Shown piece by piece: positions 45,401 through 56,037 of a DNA stretch of 64,000 nt. The position numbers and the translations under genes are program-made. Under the pieces are notes generated by a model. That model was not told the DNA's origin, ran no database searches, and saw only the letters and a list, made by a program, of their open reading frames with translations. Each line of letters starts with the position of its first letter. Position 1 is the first letter of the stretch. The DNA comes from Thinopyrum elongatum (lineage: Eukaryota > Streptophyta > Magnoliopsida > Poales > Poaceae). Location of the stretch: positions 727,457,921-727,521,920 of the forward strand of contig CM022303.1 of the NCBI GenBank assembly GCA_011799875.1, read 5' to 3'.

Positions 45401-47757
45401 ATGTTATTCATAACACCGAACATAAAAAGTTCTCTTATGAACAACCTTCTTGCAAGATACCTTATGCAAAGGGCTAGAGTGTGAAACTCTAAAATGAATT
45501 ATGAAAATAAATACAGATGGTAATACACCAATGGAAGGTATAGTAACATTTACTATGTTCCCTGTGTATATCTAAACCTCATTCCTGGCTAGTCTTTCAT
45601 GCCATAGTATTTCTTACATCGAGTTGCAACAGAAAGCAATCGAGCGGGTATCTTTGTGATTAACTCACAATACCCAAGAATCAGTGATTAACAATTTAAT
45701 CATAATTCCCAAGAACTATATCTTTGACCAGCCTTCTATACATCAAAAACTTGTATGACATTCATACATGAGCTGGATATTCCAGTCTTCTTTCTTTCTT
45801 TCTGCCATTATACTACTAACAGTTTAACTTTCAGTATTTCTCCTACTCTCAGAAGAAGCACTCAACTTAAGAGTGGCGTTAGCCCCGGACTTCCTAGGTG
45901 TGTAAGTCACACTAACACCCTTCGGACACTTCCTTTCTCTTTAAGTTGTTGTTTTATTCACCTTTCATCATATGGCAGGCATTCTTCTGGATCCCTCTCT
46001 TATCAGTCTAATGCATAGTAAACTCCTTTACTAATAGTTTGCAAACAAACATTGCTTTGGATATCTCATATCTTTTAGCCTTTGTCTGTCTCTGAAAAAT
46101 GATTATCAGATTCCATGAATATCACATAACTATCCAAACTTTCGAAGTTTGGGTCTCATGGATGCAAACATATTGCACTTGACTGAAATGGAATTCTAGC
46201 TTTTGGATCGAAGGACGAGAGTCACATGATCCATAGCATAAGCGAGAGAATACCGAAAGTATGCGATAGGACCAAGTCCTTCTCGGCACTCTTGACGACA
46301 ATCCTCACATTACGTTACCAACCGTAAAGTTTTAACCAGATATTTAACAGCTATTCAATATTAATAGGGAAGGTGGAAACGCGAGCCATTATTCTACAAC
46401 TATTATGCATATAACACTTAGACAGTGTTCACAATTAATTGCACTGAGAATTAAACAAGATAATTCTATAGTGCACTCCCACTCAAATAAATATCTCTCA
46501 TAATTGATTGTGAGTGATTCAAGATCCGCATTTCAATTCAACGCCATTGATGGTAGCATCACTGATGACAAAAATCTCAATCGGTAGGCAAACTTGCCAA
46601 TCACATCTCTATGTGACTCTTGTTCATCTTTCGATGCGTGTGTTCCGAGCTCATGACTTTCATGCCTGAACGTCAAGACAACCAAGTGATCTCGCTGCGA
46701 GGTCTCAACTCACCCGCCTCACACATCCCTAATCGTTCGTACCCATGGTAGCATGTGTTACCCCGAAAAGTTAGGTGCCGTGACGGTGCTACACTTGGGA
46801 GAACACTAACTACTTGATATTTTTGTGAGAGATCACCCTAATAAAAGTGACTACCGCACAATCAAGAAGGGTGCATCATAAGGGATAAACATCTCAGGCA
46901 ATTCATAATAGCATGATATGGTATAGCCCTTTCTGACGGAGAAGTCTTGTATTTCTTCGTCTTCGGCATTCGCTTCGGTGTTCAACTTCGCGAAGATTGC
47001 CACCACCTTGTCGATGCACCAGATAATATTGCTATCTCTATAGCTAATAAAATAAGGCAATGCATAAGGTTGACACGTAGGTCATTAAAGTGCAATCATA
47101 TGGCTCCAGCCATCATGCCGAATCATGACACGCAGGTCATGTTAATCAATTTACATTATATAGTCATCTCATACATAATCAAATTATTATGAGCACTGCT
47201 ATACCACATCACATGCACATGTAAACCCTCCTGCAAAACCAAGTTAGATGCCTCTAATCGGTTAATGCAAAAACTTGTTTTACGTGGCCTCTAAGGTTTC
47301 GAAACAAACCGAAGCTACCAACGTCCATCATCAAGTATGATAATTCAAGTCGCTAGATTAACTTTCCAGGGTGTATGAAAACCGAGATAATAAAATCTCG
47401 AGCCCCATACTAAACTTTGTCATACGCATGACCCCCGTGCAGGTCATATCTGCAATGCCCTTTCGTCTGCGAAATTTCATCTTTCTTTTTAACTACGGTG
47501 GAATTCAATGAACTGTTAGCACTTCGTTGATCAATCAGGATCGCGGATTGCCAGAACATTGAAACTCCACCATGCTATTATCAAGATCCGAAATATGCAA
47601 ATTCCAGGGAAGCAACAAGAATATCGGGTAACAGATTTCATCTGCTACCCGGACAAATAATTTTCAGTAATAGAACTCATCTACTACCTAATTATATTGT
47701 GCAACACCCATACATCTCCATGTATTCTAGATCGCAACCTGCATCTATGCATAGCAC
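42476..47757 (-). pseudogene. Heavily decayed copia internal region
   Basis: No continuous gene. Fragments in the expected order remain on the minus strand: an integrase-like piece (SSRYMDIYLMRRKSGSFEII, about 44880-44800) and an RNase H-like piece around 42980-42780. Stops and indels are dense. 45180-45500 has a diverged direct repeat (CATAACATACATC with GAAAGTATGGCCCTT, twice). The gag part (about 46000-47700) is not recognisable with confidence. Confidence 0.65.
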
Positions 47758-47771
47758 GGCTCATGATGCCA
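47758..47771 (-). other. Primer binding site of the minus-strand copia
   Basis: Minus-strand TGGCATCATGAGCC, identical to the site at 15060-15073 and one base from the LTR. Confidence 0.78.
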
Positions 47772-47772
47772 C

Positions 47773-49953
47773 TGTAGGGTAACGCAGCAGAAAACAAAAA
47801 TTTTCCGCCCTACGCACCAGCCCAGGACCACTATGGAGACTGCATACAAGGTTTGATCTTTTTCGTTACCGACTCGTAGCGCAGCGGGAAGTAGAGTCGA
47901 TGACGAACGGCGGTGCAGATCCCCGCAACTAGGATTTACAACCTCCCAACCGCGAGGATGTATACCCTCATCTTCCCCTCGGATAGCCCTCTGGGAGGCG
48001 GTCGAACAGTCCCCCGGATGGTGTCGCGGACAGCCCTTTGGGAGGACCTTCGAAACTCAAACGGTCACTCGGACAGCCCTTCGGGAGGACTCACAGAACT
48101 CGGACCGTCACTTGGACAGCCCTTTGGGAGGCACTCACGAACAGCCCCTCAGGCACTAAGATCGAAGCTATGACCTCTCTACAGAGTTGCACACATACGG
48201 TGTCATCTATCCGGCAGGGCTTCGCCGTCCAGAACTAGTTCCCATCGGAACCCAGACAGCCTTTTGGCTCTGCAAAACTATTTCGCGGGGAGGGAGAGAG
48301 AAGCCAGATCATTGCAATGGCACTTGTATGTGAGAAAGGAGTGGTTTGGGGCAGCCCCCTCACCTCCTATTTATAGGAAAACCAAGGGGTAGGATGGCCA
48401 TTCCAAAAAAACCCAAAAATGCCCATGAAAGAACACTTCCACAAGGGCATATTAGGGAAGTAATGGAGCAAGTGGGGCTCCAAGGAGGAGCCCACATGTG
48501 GCCGGCCAACCTCTTGGGGGGTCCCCCATGAGGTGCTCTCATGCCCCCCCCAAAGTCCTACTAGAAGCCTTTTCCAAAAAGCCCTAAAAGGTGGCTTTCC
48601 AAAATATCCCAAAAAGCACTTTCACTATTCACGACGACATTTTTCAGCGTCCGTTCGAACTGAAAATATTTATGTGGGCTTAGAAAATTTCCAGTACCCA
48701 CTAAAATAATTTTCAACGCGTTCTGGAACAATTCCAGATTAGTGATTTTCATCTGCGAAAAGCATCTGAAGCGGTTCCGGCAGCTCCGAAACATTTCAGG
48801 TTTTCATCTCGGAAAATTCTCAAAAGTTTCCAGAATGATTCTGGCATCCTCCAAGAATTATCAGGCATGTGCCGAAACCAATTTGACTATATGGTATCCT
48901 CTGAAACAACTTTTCAGTTTCACCGGAACTCATCCGGTGACCTCTCTCTGCGGAACTTTTCCACTGTCCGAAACTTTTTCGGTGTCCGAAACTTTTTCGG
49001 TGATTTTCTCTCAGACTCCTTGTCTAGTATTCAGCAAATAGATGACCCTTAAGCATGTGACCCTATAGGTTCAGTGAAGTATAGATATGACCGGAACACT
49101 TTCCGATCAATGATCAGCATCGGAGCCATGGACACCCATATTGACCCCTATACCCACACGAATGAATATTCGAGTGAACCTCCAGTTGCCGTGTGCTATT
49201 CCTGTTGCTTCGCGATATGTTACAAATACCTGAGGTGAGACATGTTGGTATTCCCGTGGATCAACAACTTGTCCACTATGCTAGTTACCTCGTTACCGGT
49301 ATTGTTCTCTTTTCTCGTTACCGTGTTCCGGCATCCCTATGATCAAATAATATTGTGTCTGGCCAGATGATGATGGATACCGTAACACCGAGAGGGCCCA
49401 GAGATATCTCTCCATCGTCGGAGGAGCAAATCCCAATCTTGAGCTATCAAGGTACTTGACATACTTTTCCATGAACCCGTAAGCCGCCGTAATAGCCACC
49501 CATTTACGGATGACGTTTAACAAACCCCAAAGTTCATGAAGCAAGCATGAAGAAACTCGATACTCTCATGGTCTAAGGAATCATCCAAACATTAACCATC
49601 TCTGTGTTATTAACCATTAACTTGTGACGAATGTATTCTCATAGCATAACATCAATTCGGGTCGATTCAACACAAATGTTCTTCTAACATTGTGCCCTCA
49701 AAGTTGCTGGCATAGACATGCCCATGATCAGGAAAACAGAACCATCATGCAACACTTGAGCCAGTCATAGAGGCTTGACTAGGAATACATTTTACCGTTT
49801 ATTATTCCACATGTGCATATGAGTCTTCCTCCGAGCCTCGTTTTATTTGCAGACTCGAGAACCATAGCAGTTATAGCATGGAACATAAACCTAATTATGA
49901 ACAGGGAGATAATCAATAACATTTATTATTGCCTCTAGGGCATATCTCCTACA
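47773..49953 (-). repeat. 5' LTR of the minus-strand copia
   Basis: 2181 bp matching 40279-42457 with scattered substitutions and short indels, including the C-run length near 48544 against 41046. Confidence 0.92.
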
Positions 49954-49958
49954 ATTCT

Positions 49959-51772
49959 ATAGGATGATCACACGGGTACTCTGGGATATCCTAGGACAAC
50001 ACTGGATTCTCCAGGTGCCCGCAACCAATCCACCCAGATGTGTATTAAAGTAGCCACCTTAAGTTTCCCTTAGTTAAAAATTACTCTCACATCTTTCATG
50101 AATCTCACATACCAATCCACGTCTACGAGCATAGCAAAGTAGTATGAGCATAACGCAATGATACCCGGGGTTTGATAAAAGACAATAGGTTCCTACTTCA
50201 TCAACTACTTAACAAATCCCACATGTTACCAATCCTACTCATGCAATGTTTGAGAGTTGAAACTAATGCATAAAAACTTGGTGATAAAGGGAAATGGTCA
50301 AAGTGTAACTTGCCTTGCTGACGATCTGAAAACCCTAGTGATTCGTAGTAGCAAGCCTCGCACTCTGGAAAGTCTATCGTGAACAAACAATAGCATACAT
50401 AAGCACACAAGCATAAGATGCAAGTGTAAAACCAAAAGAAAAGATCTAAACAGAAAGTTCAGGTGAAGAGCTTCAATTTGCAAAAAGAATCAATCGAATC
50501 GGAGATACGAAACTCAAACTACGATCAAAAGAAGTTCAAATTCAAATCTGCTTGAAACCAAATTTTAAATTTTCAAAATCGTGTTCAAGTTGTTTATCTG
50601 AACAGAGGGGATCGAGACAAAGATTTTGGCATTGGTTTCACTGGATTTGGATAAACGAGCAAAAAGTTGCGAGGGTTTGAAGATCAGGGACTAATCTATA
50701 AGAAAACTATTCGTGGATAGGTCCCTGGCCGAAAATAAAACTAAAAAGAAAAATCTAACGAACGAACGTTCGCTAACAGAAACTAACGAACGAAAACGTT
50801 CACTAACAGATCTAAACGAACGGACGTTCACTAATTAACCTATCCTAATAAAATAAACCGATCTAAAAATAAAACCCGAAAACTAAAAAAAACCGAGGCA
50901 GGTTTACGGCGGTTATATCGGTTCGGTGGGAAAAACCGGCGGCGGCGGCGGCAACTCCGGCGGATCGGGGTGGTGCGGCAGCGGCTCAGCGAGGCGGCGG
51001 GAGGCGGCGAGGCGAGGCGGCGTCGGCGGCGGTGCGGCGGCAGCGGCTCGGCTGCGGTGCGGCGGCGGGCTGCTGCTGCTGCGTGACGGCGGCGGCTGAT
51101 GCGGAGGACGGGGTGGCGGGGTGTCGGCTTATAAGGAGGGGGAGGGGGCGAGGCCGGCTTGGGGAGGGGAAAGCGAGGCGGAGGCGGAGTCCGGCTCGGA
51201 CTAGAGCGGCGGCGGCGTCGGGCGGGACTCCCACGCTCGTGGAAGGAGGCGGCGGCGTCCTGGGCCGGCTGGGCTTCGGCCCAGTCGGTCGAAGAGTTTT
51301 TTTTTTAAAACAGCGCCGCGAAGAAAAATCCAAATTAAAATAAAATAAAAATCCTAAAATTCCAGAAACAATTTTCACGGTCCTCTCCTAATATTTAGGA
51401 CATCGTGAATATTTTTCTGGGCTAAAATGCAATTTTCAAAAATACAATTTTTTTCCTAATTAAACCGAATAAAATCTCAAATAAAATTCAAATAAAATAT
51501 ATTTTTATTCAAAATTAAATTTCCATTATTTCCTCGCTGTTTTTGAAGAAATCATATTATCTTCTCTCAAATAATTGGAAAAGCATTTTGAAAAACAATT
51601 TGATCCAATTTTTTTCCAAGTTTTGACAAATCAAAAATGGATTTTTGTGAAACCTCCAACTCTCTCAAATTGGTCCTTGAGTTGCTTAAGGTCTCTTGGA
51701 TAAATGCATAAATCATGGATGCATATGAATGATCTAATGCATAACATCCAAATTGAAAATTGGGATGTTATA
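49959..51772 (-). repeat. 5' LTR of the minus-strand chromovirus, outer part
   Basis: Resumes the LTR with ATAGGATGATCACACGGG and runs to GGGATGTTATA, followed by TTGGG. It corresponds to about 31237-33010. The CGG-rich island (50935-51296) is longer than in the 3' LTR through extra GGCGGCGAGGCG-type repeats, and a 39-bp stretch near 51702 (ATGCAACCAACACAAAACAA in the other copy) is absent. Confidence 0.92.
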
Positions 51773-51777
51773 TTGGG

Positions 51778-51941
51778 CATGTTGAGGACAACCTTTACGT
51801 GGTTGATTTCTCTAAAGAGAAAACTCATCTTGCAACATGCCTAATGGCCAAGGCCGACGTGGGGTGGCTATGGCACCGACGGCTAGCCCACGTTGGCATG
51901 AGAAACTTACAAGTTTTCTCAAAGGGGGAGCACATCCTTGG
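51778..51941 (+). pseudogene. pol: Copia GAG-pre-integrase fragment
   Basis: Continues the second copia after the chromovirus: HVEDNLYVVDFSKEKTHLAT then WLWHRRLAHVGMRNLQVFSKGEHILG, the pre-integrase motif just upstream of integrase in copia pol. The integrase itself is cut off by the gypsy LTR at 51942. Confidence 0.88.
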
Positions 51942-53159
51942 TGTAACACCCCCGGTGATTAGCAACAGTAATCACTTTTGATAATGACATGTTAGCATGA
52001 TCGACTGTGCATAATCATCATTAGCATCACATTGCATTTCAACTCCTAAGTCAAATTCAAATTTAAATGAAAGTGGAATATGAAAGTTGTCCAACATAGG
52101 AGCTGAAATGTCAGATAAATAACAAATATTCCAGAGGCTATTCTAAAATTGAAACCAACATCATTGGAATTGGATAAGTGACTCGAACAACCTCAAACAG
52201 TGGATAAAGATAATATTTAATAACCATTTATTAAATCTGAAATAAATATGGAATTATGTTTTGCCCAAACTAATTTTAGGTGTTAGGGAATGTTGCACTG
52301 GTATTTATGAAATAGGTCACACTTTTTACAAAAACCATTTGGGGCCTAAACATTTAACAGTGGAGAAAAGAGAATAAAGAAAACGAAAAAGAAACAGAAA
52401 AGGAAAAAAAGAGCAACGCCCCCCCCCCGGCCCAACTGGGCGTAGCCCAGCTGGCCAACCGGCCACTCCCCACTCCCTTATCCCCCTGGACCCCGAACCC
52501 TAGCCACCCCTCCCGATCCACATTCCCCCCCCCCCTCGCGCCCCCTCCCTCCCTCGGCGCTCGACGCCGCGCGGTGCCGCGCCGCTGACGGCGCACCGCC
52601 GCTTGTCCCCACCGGCCGCTCCCCGTCACCGCCGTCGTCCTCGTCCTCCTCCCCAAGTAGCTCCCCGCGCCTCGCTGCCCCGTGCCCTACAACCCCCTTG
52701 TGAGCCCCCCCTTTTTCTTCTCTGCCTCGTCCCCGCCGTCGCCGCTCACCGCGCTGCGCGCATGCTCACGCGTCGCCGCGCCCCGGCTCGCGCCCGACCG
52801 CGCTGCGCGCGCCCCGCTCGGGCCCACTCCAGCCGCCGCTGCCGCTCGTCCTCTCGCCTCGGCCTCCGCTCGCCGCGGACACCCGCACGCGCGCGCGCCC
52901 CCACACCTCGCCCGCGCGCTCGTCCGCATCGCTCGCCGTGTGCCCCGCCTCCCGCGCCGCCGACCGCGCACTGGCGCTGCTCGCCTCGCCCGCCAGCGCC
53001 CTCGGGCGCATACGGGTGCCCAGCACCCGCACCCGAGCGCCCAAACCCGCAAGGCCCCTCTGGGCCACAGACACATGGGGCCGACCCCCCCCTGGCCCGC
53101 TGGCAGTGGGGCCCCGCCCCGAAAACGTTTAAAAAAAAGGATTAAGGTTAAATAAAGAT

Positions 53160-53222
53160 AAATAATTAAAATAATTAAAATAATTAATTAATTAATTAAT
53201 TAATTAATTAGTTAATTAATCT
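53160..53222. repeat. ATTA/TTAA tetranucleotide repeat
   Basis: AATTAATTAATT-type run, longer than in the duplicate copy at 60210-60250. Confidence 0.9.
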
Positions 53223-53293
53223 TGATTAGGTTAATCTAATTAACTAATTAGTGTTAATATAAACAGTAATTAGTAATTAACTTAATTAACTGC

Positions 53294-53323
53294 TGACGTC
53301 AGCATGATGTCATGCTGACGTCA
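53294..53323. promoter_or_regulatory. Cluster of TGACGTCA palindromes (bZIP-type sites)
   Basis: TGACGTCA at 53294-53301 and 53316-53323 with TGATGTCA at 53305-53312 between them; repeated at 60324-60353. TGACG/TGACGTCA is the core bound by plant TGA-class bZIP factors, and paired copies resemble an as-1 element. Function is inferred. Confidence 0.5.
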
Positions 53324-55645
53324 TCAATCACTGTTTCGGATAATGTTGAATTAAATAATTAATTAAATTTCAGAAATTAATAAAAACTTTAGAAAATCAT
53401 ATCTTTTAAACCGTAGCTCCGATGAAAATATTTTATACATGAAACTTGCTCAGAACGACGATACGAGCCCGGATACGCCCTCCGTATTCCCGTCAGATGC
53501 CCGCAACTATAAGAACGTTGAACAATTAGACCGATTTCGATAAATGAATAGTGTCCAACTTTAATTAAATAAATCCGAATAAATTCCTAAATTAACTAAA
53601 TCATTTAGTTAGGCAGTAGAACACCCCGGCATATCATTTAGGCATGTCATACATATTGTTTGCATTATTGCCGTGAATTTATTGTTTCTCTCCCCCTCCT
53701 TCTCTCTCGATAGACGCCGAGACCGACGTCGCTGCTGTCGAGTACGACCACGCTACTGACGAGCAGCCCGTTGACGACCTCCCTCTCTTGCCAGAGCAAC
53801 CAGGCAAGCCCCCCCCTTGAGCATTCCAGATATCGCCCATTCTATTCTCCTGCTTGCATTAGATTTCGCTACTGTTAATGTATGCTCCTATTCTGATGCA
53901 TAGCCTGCTGTTGTAACCTGTTCATTGCTATTTTACCTGCCTATGATAAACTGTTTAGTATAGGTTGGTATGACCCATCTGTGACCCCACCACCTTACTT
54001 TGTCGCCCCTGCTTGTCCATCAACGACTCGATCAACGTGATCGTCGATCAGAGACAGACGCCTCACTTCACACCCCCCTTAGTTGTACGACTCTGCGTAG
54101 TAACTATCGAGTGCCGAGGGTGATACCTCGTAACGCACTCCTGATGAATACTCTGCAGCATAGCTGTACGGTCGTGGTCATCGAGGGTGATTCCTCCTTC
54201 TCCATGTCCGATACGACTCTGTCGTGCAACCCCTCAGTGTGAACCTCGAGGGTGATACCTCATACGTTCACCCTGATGATTTGACCACACGGCTACTTGA
54301 CCTTTGTTACAGGCGGGTCCACCCTGGTGGGTACCCGCTGGGGATCTATGATTTCGGGTGTGCCGGAAGGGCACTCGAGTGTGACATTGTGGCGGAGCAT
54401 CAGAGACTCTGATTGTCTCCGCTTGATACTAATTGAGCCTATTGGATTTGGGTGTGTGATCTGAGTGGGTCGACGTGCCCTATACGCACTACCACCACGC
54501 GGGATTATGGTTATGGGGCCCTCTGCGATGTACGTTTCTCCGAAAGCTTATCAGACGTCACGATTCACCGTGCGGGCTGATCGTCGGGATTGGGCTGGAT
54601 ACTTCACTGGCGAGTTCAGTGTCGCGCCTGCACCCCGGCCAGCCACGCAACGCGCAGGGTGCCCAAGGCGATGGCCCGAGACCCCTGGGTGCATAGGTTA
54701 GTCCGGCGTGCTGACCTCTCTGCTGAGCCTAGGTAGAGCGCTGCTTCGTGTTGATCTTCCGAGGACGGGCATTACCCAGCAAGTATGTCCGGCCAGAGTT
54801 GATCGAGCGTGTTGGGTAACAGTAGTGCACCCCTGCAGGGATGAATCTTCTATCGATAGCCGGTCCTACGGTAAAGGACCCTCAGTTTGTGTATCCCGAT
54901 CTACTACTTAAACTGGATACTTGTTACTTAATTGAAGCTTCGGGATTACTTTCTCGCTGGGAGTCGAGGAAGGATCTTTGAGCTGTACTTCAACATGTTT
55001 GCTAAATAAAATGCTATTCTACTCTCTTCTACTGCTGCAAGATGATGGCTTTGAGAAGATGTTTGAAGATGCTAGTCTTCGATAGGACTAGGCCTTTCTC
55101 TCTATTCTGGCATTTCTGCAGCCCAGTCCACATATACAGCCTTTTCTCCATTGATAATGTTGCATATGTAGTATAGATCCTTGCTTGCTGAGTACTTCGG
55201 ATGAGTACTCACGGTTGCTTTATTTTCTCTTTTCCCCCATATACCCCACCTTGATGATACACCAGACGATGGAGTCCAGGAGCCAGACGCCACCACCGGA
55301 GCCTACTACCAGGCGGGTCCAGAGGGCATGTACTACTGGATCGAGCCAGCTGACCAGGAGTAGGATCGCAGGCTCCCAGGCAGGAGGCCAACGCCTTTCG
55401 ATCTAGTGTCGCTGTTTGTGCTAGCCTTCTTAAGGCAGAACTTGTCTAACTATGTCTGTACCCAGATATTATTTGTATGACTGACTTATGTATTCGGATC
55501 TTCGGATCCCTGGTCTGTAATATTGTGGACCTCCGTTTATTTGTGTTTAGAGTTGTGTTGTGATATCTTCCCGTGAGTCCCTGGGCTTGATCGTACACGT
55601 TTGCGTGTATGATTAGTGTACGATTGAACCGGGGGCGTCACAAGT

Positions 55646-55658
55646 TGGTATCAGAGCC
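55646..55658 (+). other. Primer binding site of the plus-strand chromovirus
   Basis: TGGTATCAGAGCC, three bases after the LTR. Further copies at 59196-59208 and 62678-62690 lie in the duplicated pieces. Confidence 0.88.
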
Positions 55659-56037
55659 GACTGCCTGTAGGAAGCCCCCCTCCAAATTCCTTGGCCGAAG
55701 TTGAGTCTAGAAACCGAGAAACTAACTTACTAACTTGGCTGTGTGGCTTACGGGCCCACGTCGCCAACTGGGTGGTATTAGGATCTTTTATTCCTCATCT
55801 TTACTCTGGGACTCTGACCTCTCTTCCTTTCGGGTTAAATAAAGTTTACTAACGCCGACACTTAGGATCTCGTAATTCCCGTCTACCCGGAGAGCTGGAT
55901 ATCTGTGCGATTTCCCTGTCGTTGATCTGATTAGTCTGATAATCATTTTCCTTTCCATTGTTTTGTTTAACCTTTCTCTCCGAGATCGGTTATACTTCTC
56001 CTTGTCTTTTGACAATCATGAGTTTCCTCTGTTTCAG

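Larger units (their letters stand above)
40279..49953 (-). mobile_element. BARE/Angela-related copia on the minus strand with a decayed interior
   Basis: A 9675-bp element with 2.18-kb LTRs at both ends, primer site 47758-47771 and polypurine tract 42458-42475, all in minus orientation. The LTR start on the minus strand (TGTAGGAGATATGCCCTAGA) resembles the Angela group. The two LTRs are similar, but the internal 5.3 kb contains no ORF over 90 codons that matches copia proteins. Confidence 0.9.
30315..51772 (-). mobile_element. Ty3 chromovirus (Tekay/Del type) on the minus strand, with two insertions
   Basis: In minus-strand order: 5' LTR (51772-49959 then 40278-39357), primer site, a 250-aa ORF, gag-pol, integrase, chromodomain-like C terminus, polypurine tract and 3' LTR (33010-30315). 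A 5-bp duplication TTGGG flanks it. A copia (40279-49953) sits in the 5' LTR and a foldback element (34515-35366) between RNase H and integrase. The gag-pol frame is unusually long, so the element is fairly young, yet it has several stops. Confidence 0.93.
26108..51941 (+). mobile_element. Ty1-copia retrotransposon, partial, split by two chromoviruses
   Basis: 5' LTR (about 26108-27342), tRNA-Met primer site, gag, zinc knuckle and protease up to 30314, then a short pre-integrase piece at 51778-51941. The rest and the 3' LTR are beyond the window or replaced by the plus-strand gypsy element. Gag type and PBS show it is copia, but it is clearly different from the BARE-like elements. The LTR left end is an estimate. 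Confidence 0.78.
51942..55642 (+). repeat. 5' LTR of the plus-strand chromovirus (3.7 kb)
   Basis: TGTAACACCCCCGGTG to GGGCGTCACA. Landmarks: poly-C runs and a GC-rich island (52420-53110), an ATTA/TTAA tetranucleotide run (53160-53220), a cluster of TGACGTCA sites (53294-53323), and repeated CGAGGGTGAT-CCTC words (54115-54255). The ORFs at 52603-53155 and 54000-55406 are chance frames within the LTR. Confidence 0.88.

Noticed and set aside
52603..53155. Overlapping 100-180 codon ORFs on both strands in the GC-rich island, and their copies at 59680-60207
   Set aside because: GC-rich LTR sequence has few stops by chance. The ORFs are Arg/Pro/Ala-rich in every frame, overlap on both strands, and have no family motif.
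54000..55406. Repeated 60-80 codon ORFs in the chromovirus LTR, also at 61030-62438
   Set aside because: They are in several frames and both strands of LTR DNA, and their duplication follows from the duplicated LTR segment.
55963..56037. Upstream start for the 551-codon frame
   Set aside because: The ATG at 55963 is in the leader. The ATG at 56038 after TTTCAG, giving MDRLFPP, fits the gag start and is shared with the duplicate copy.
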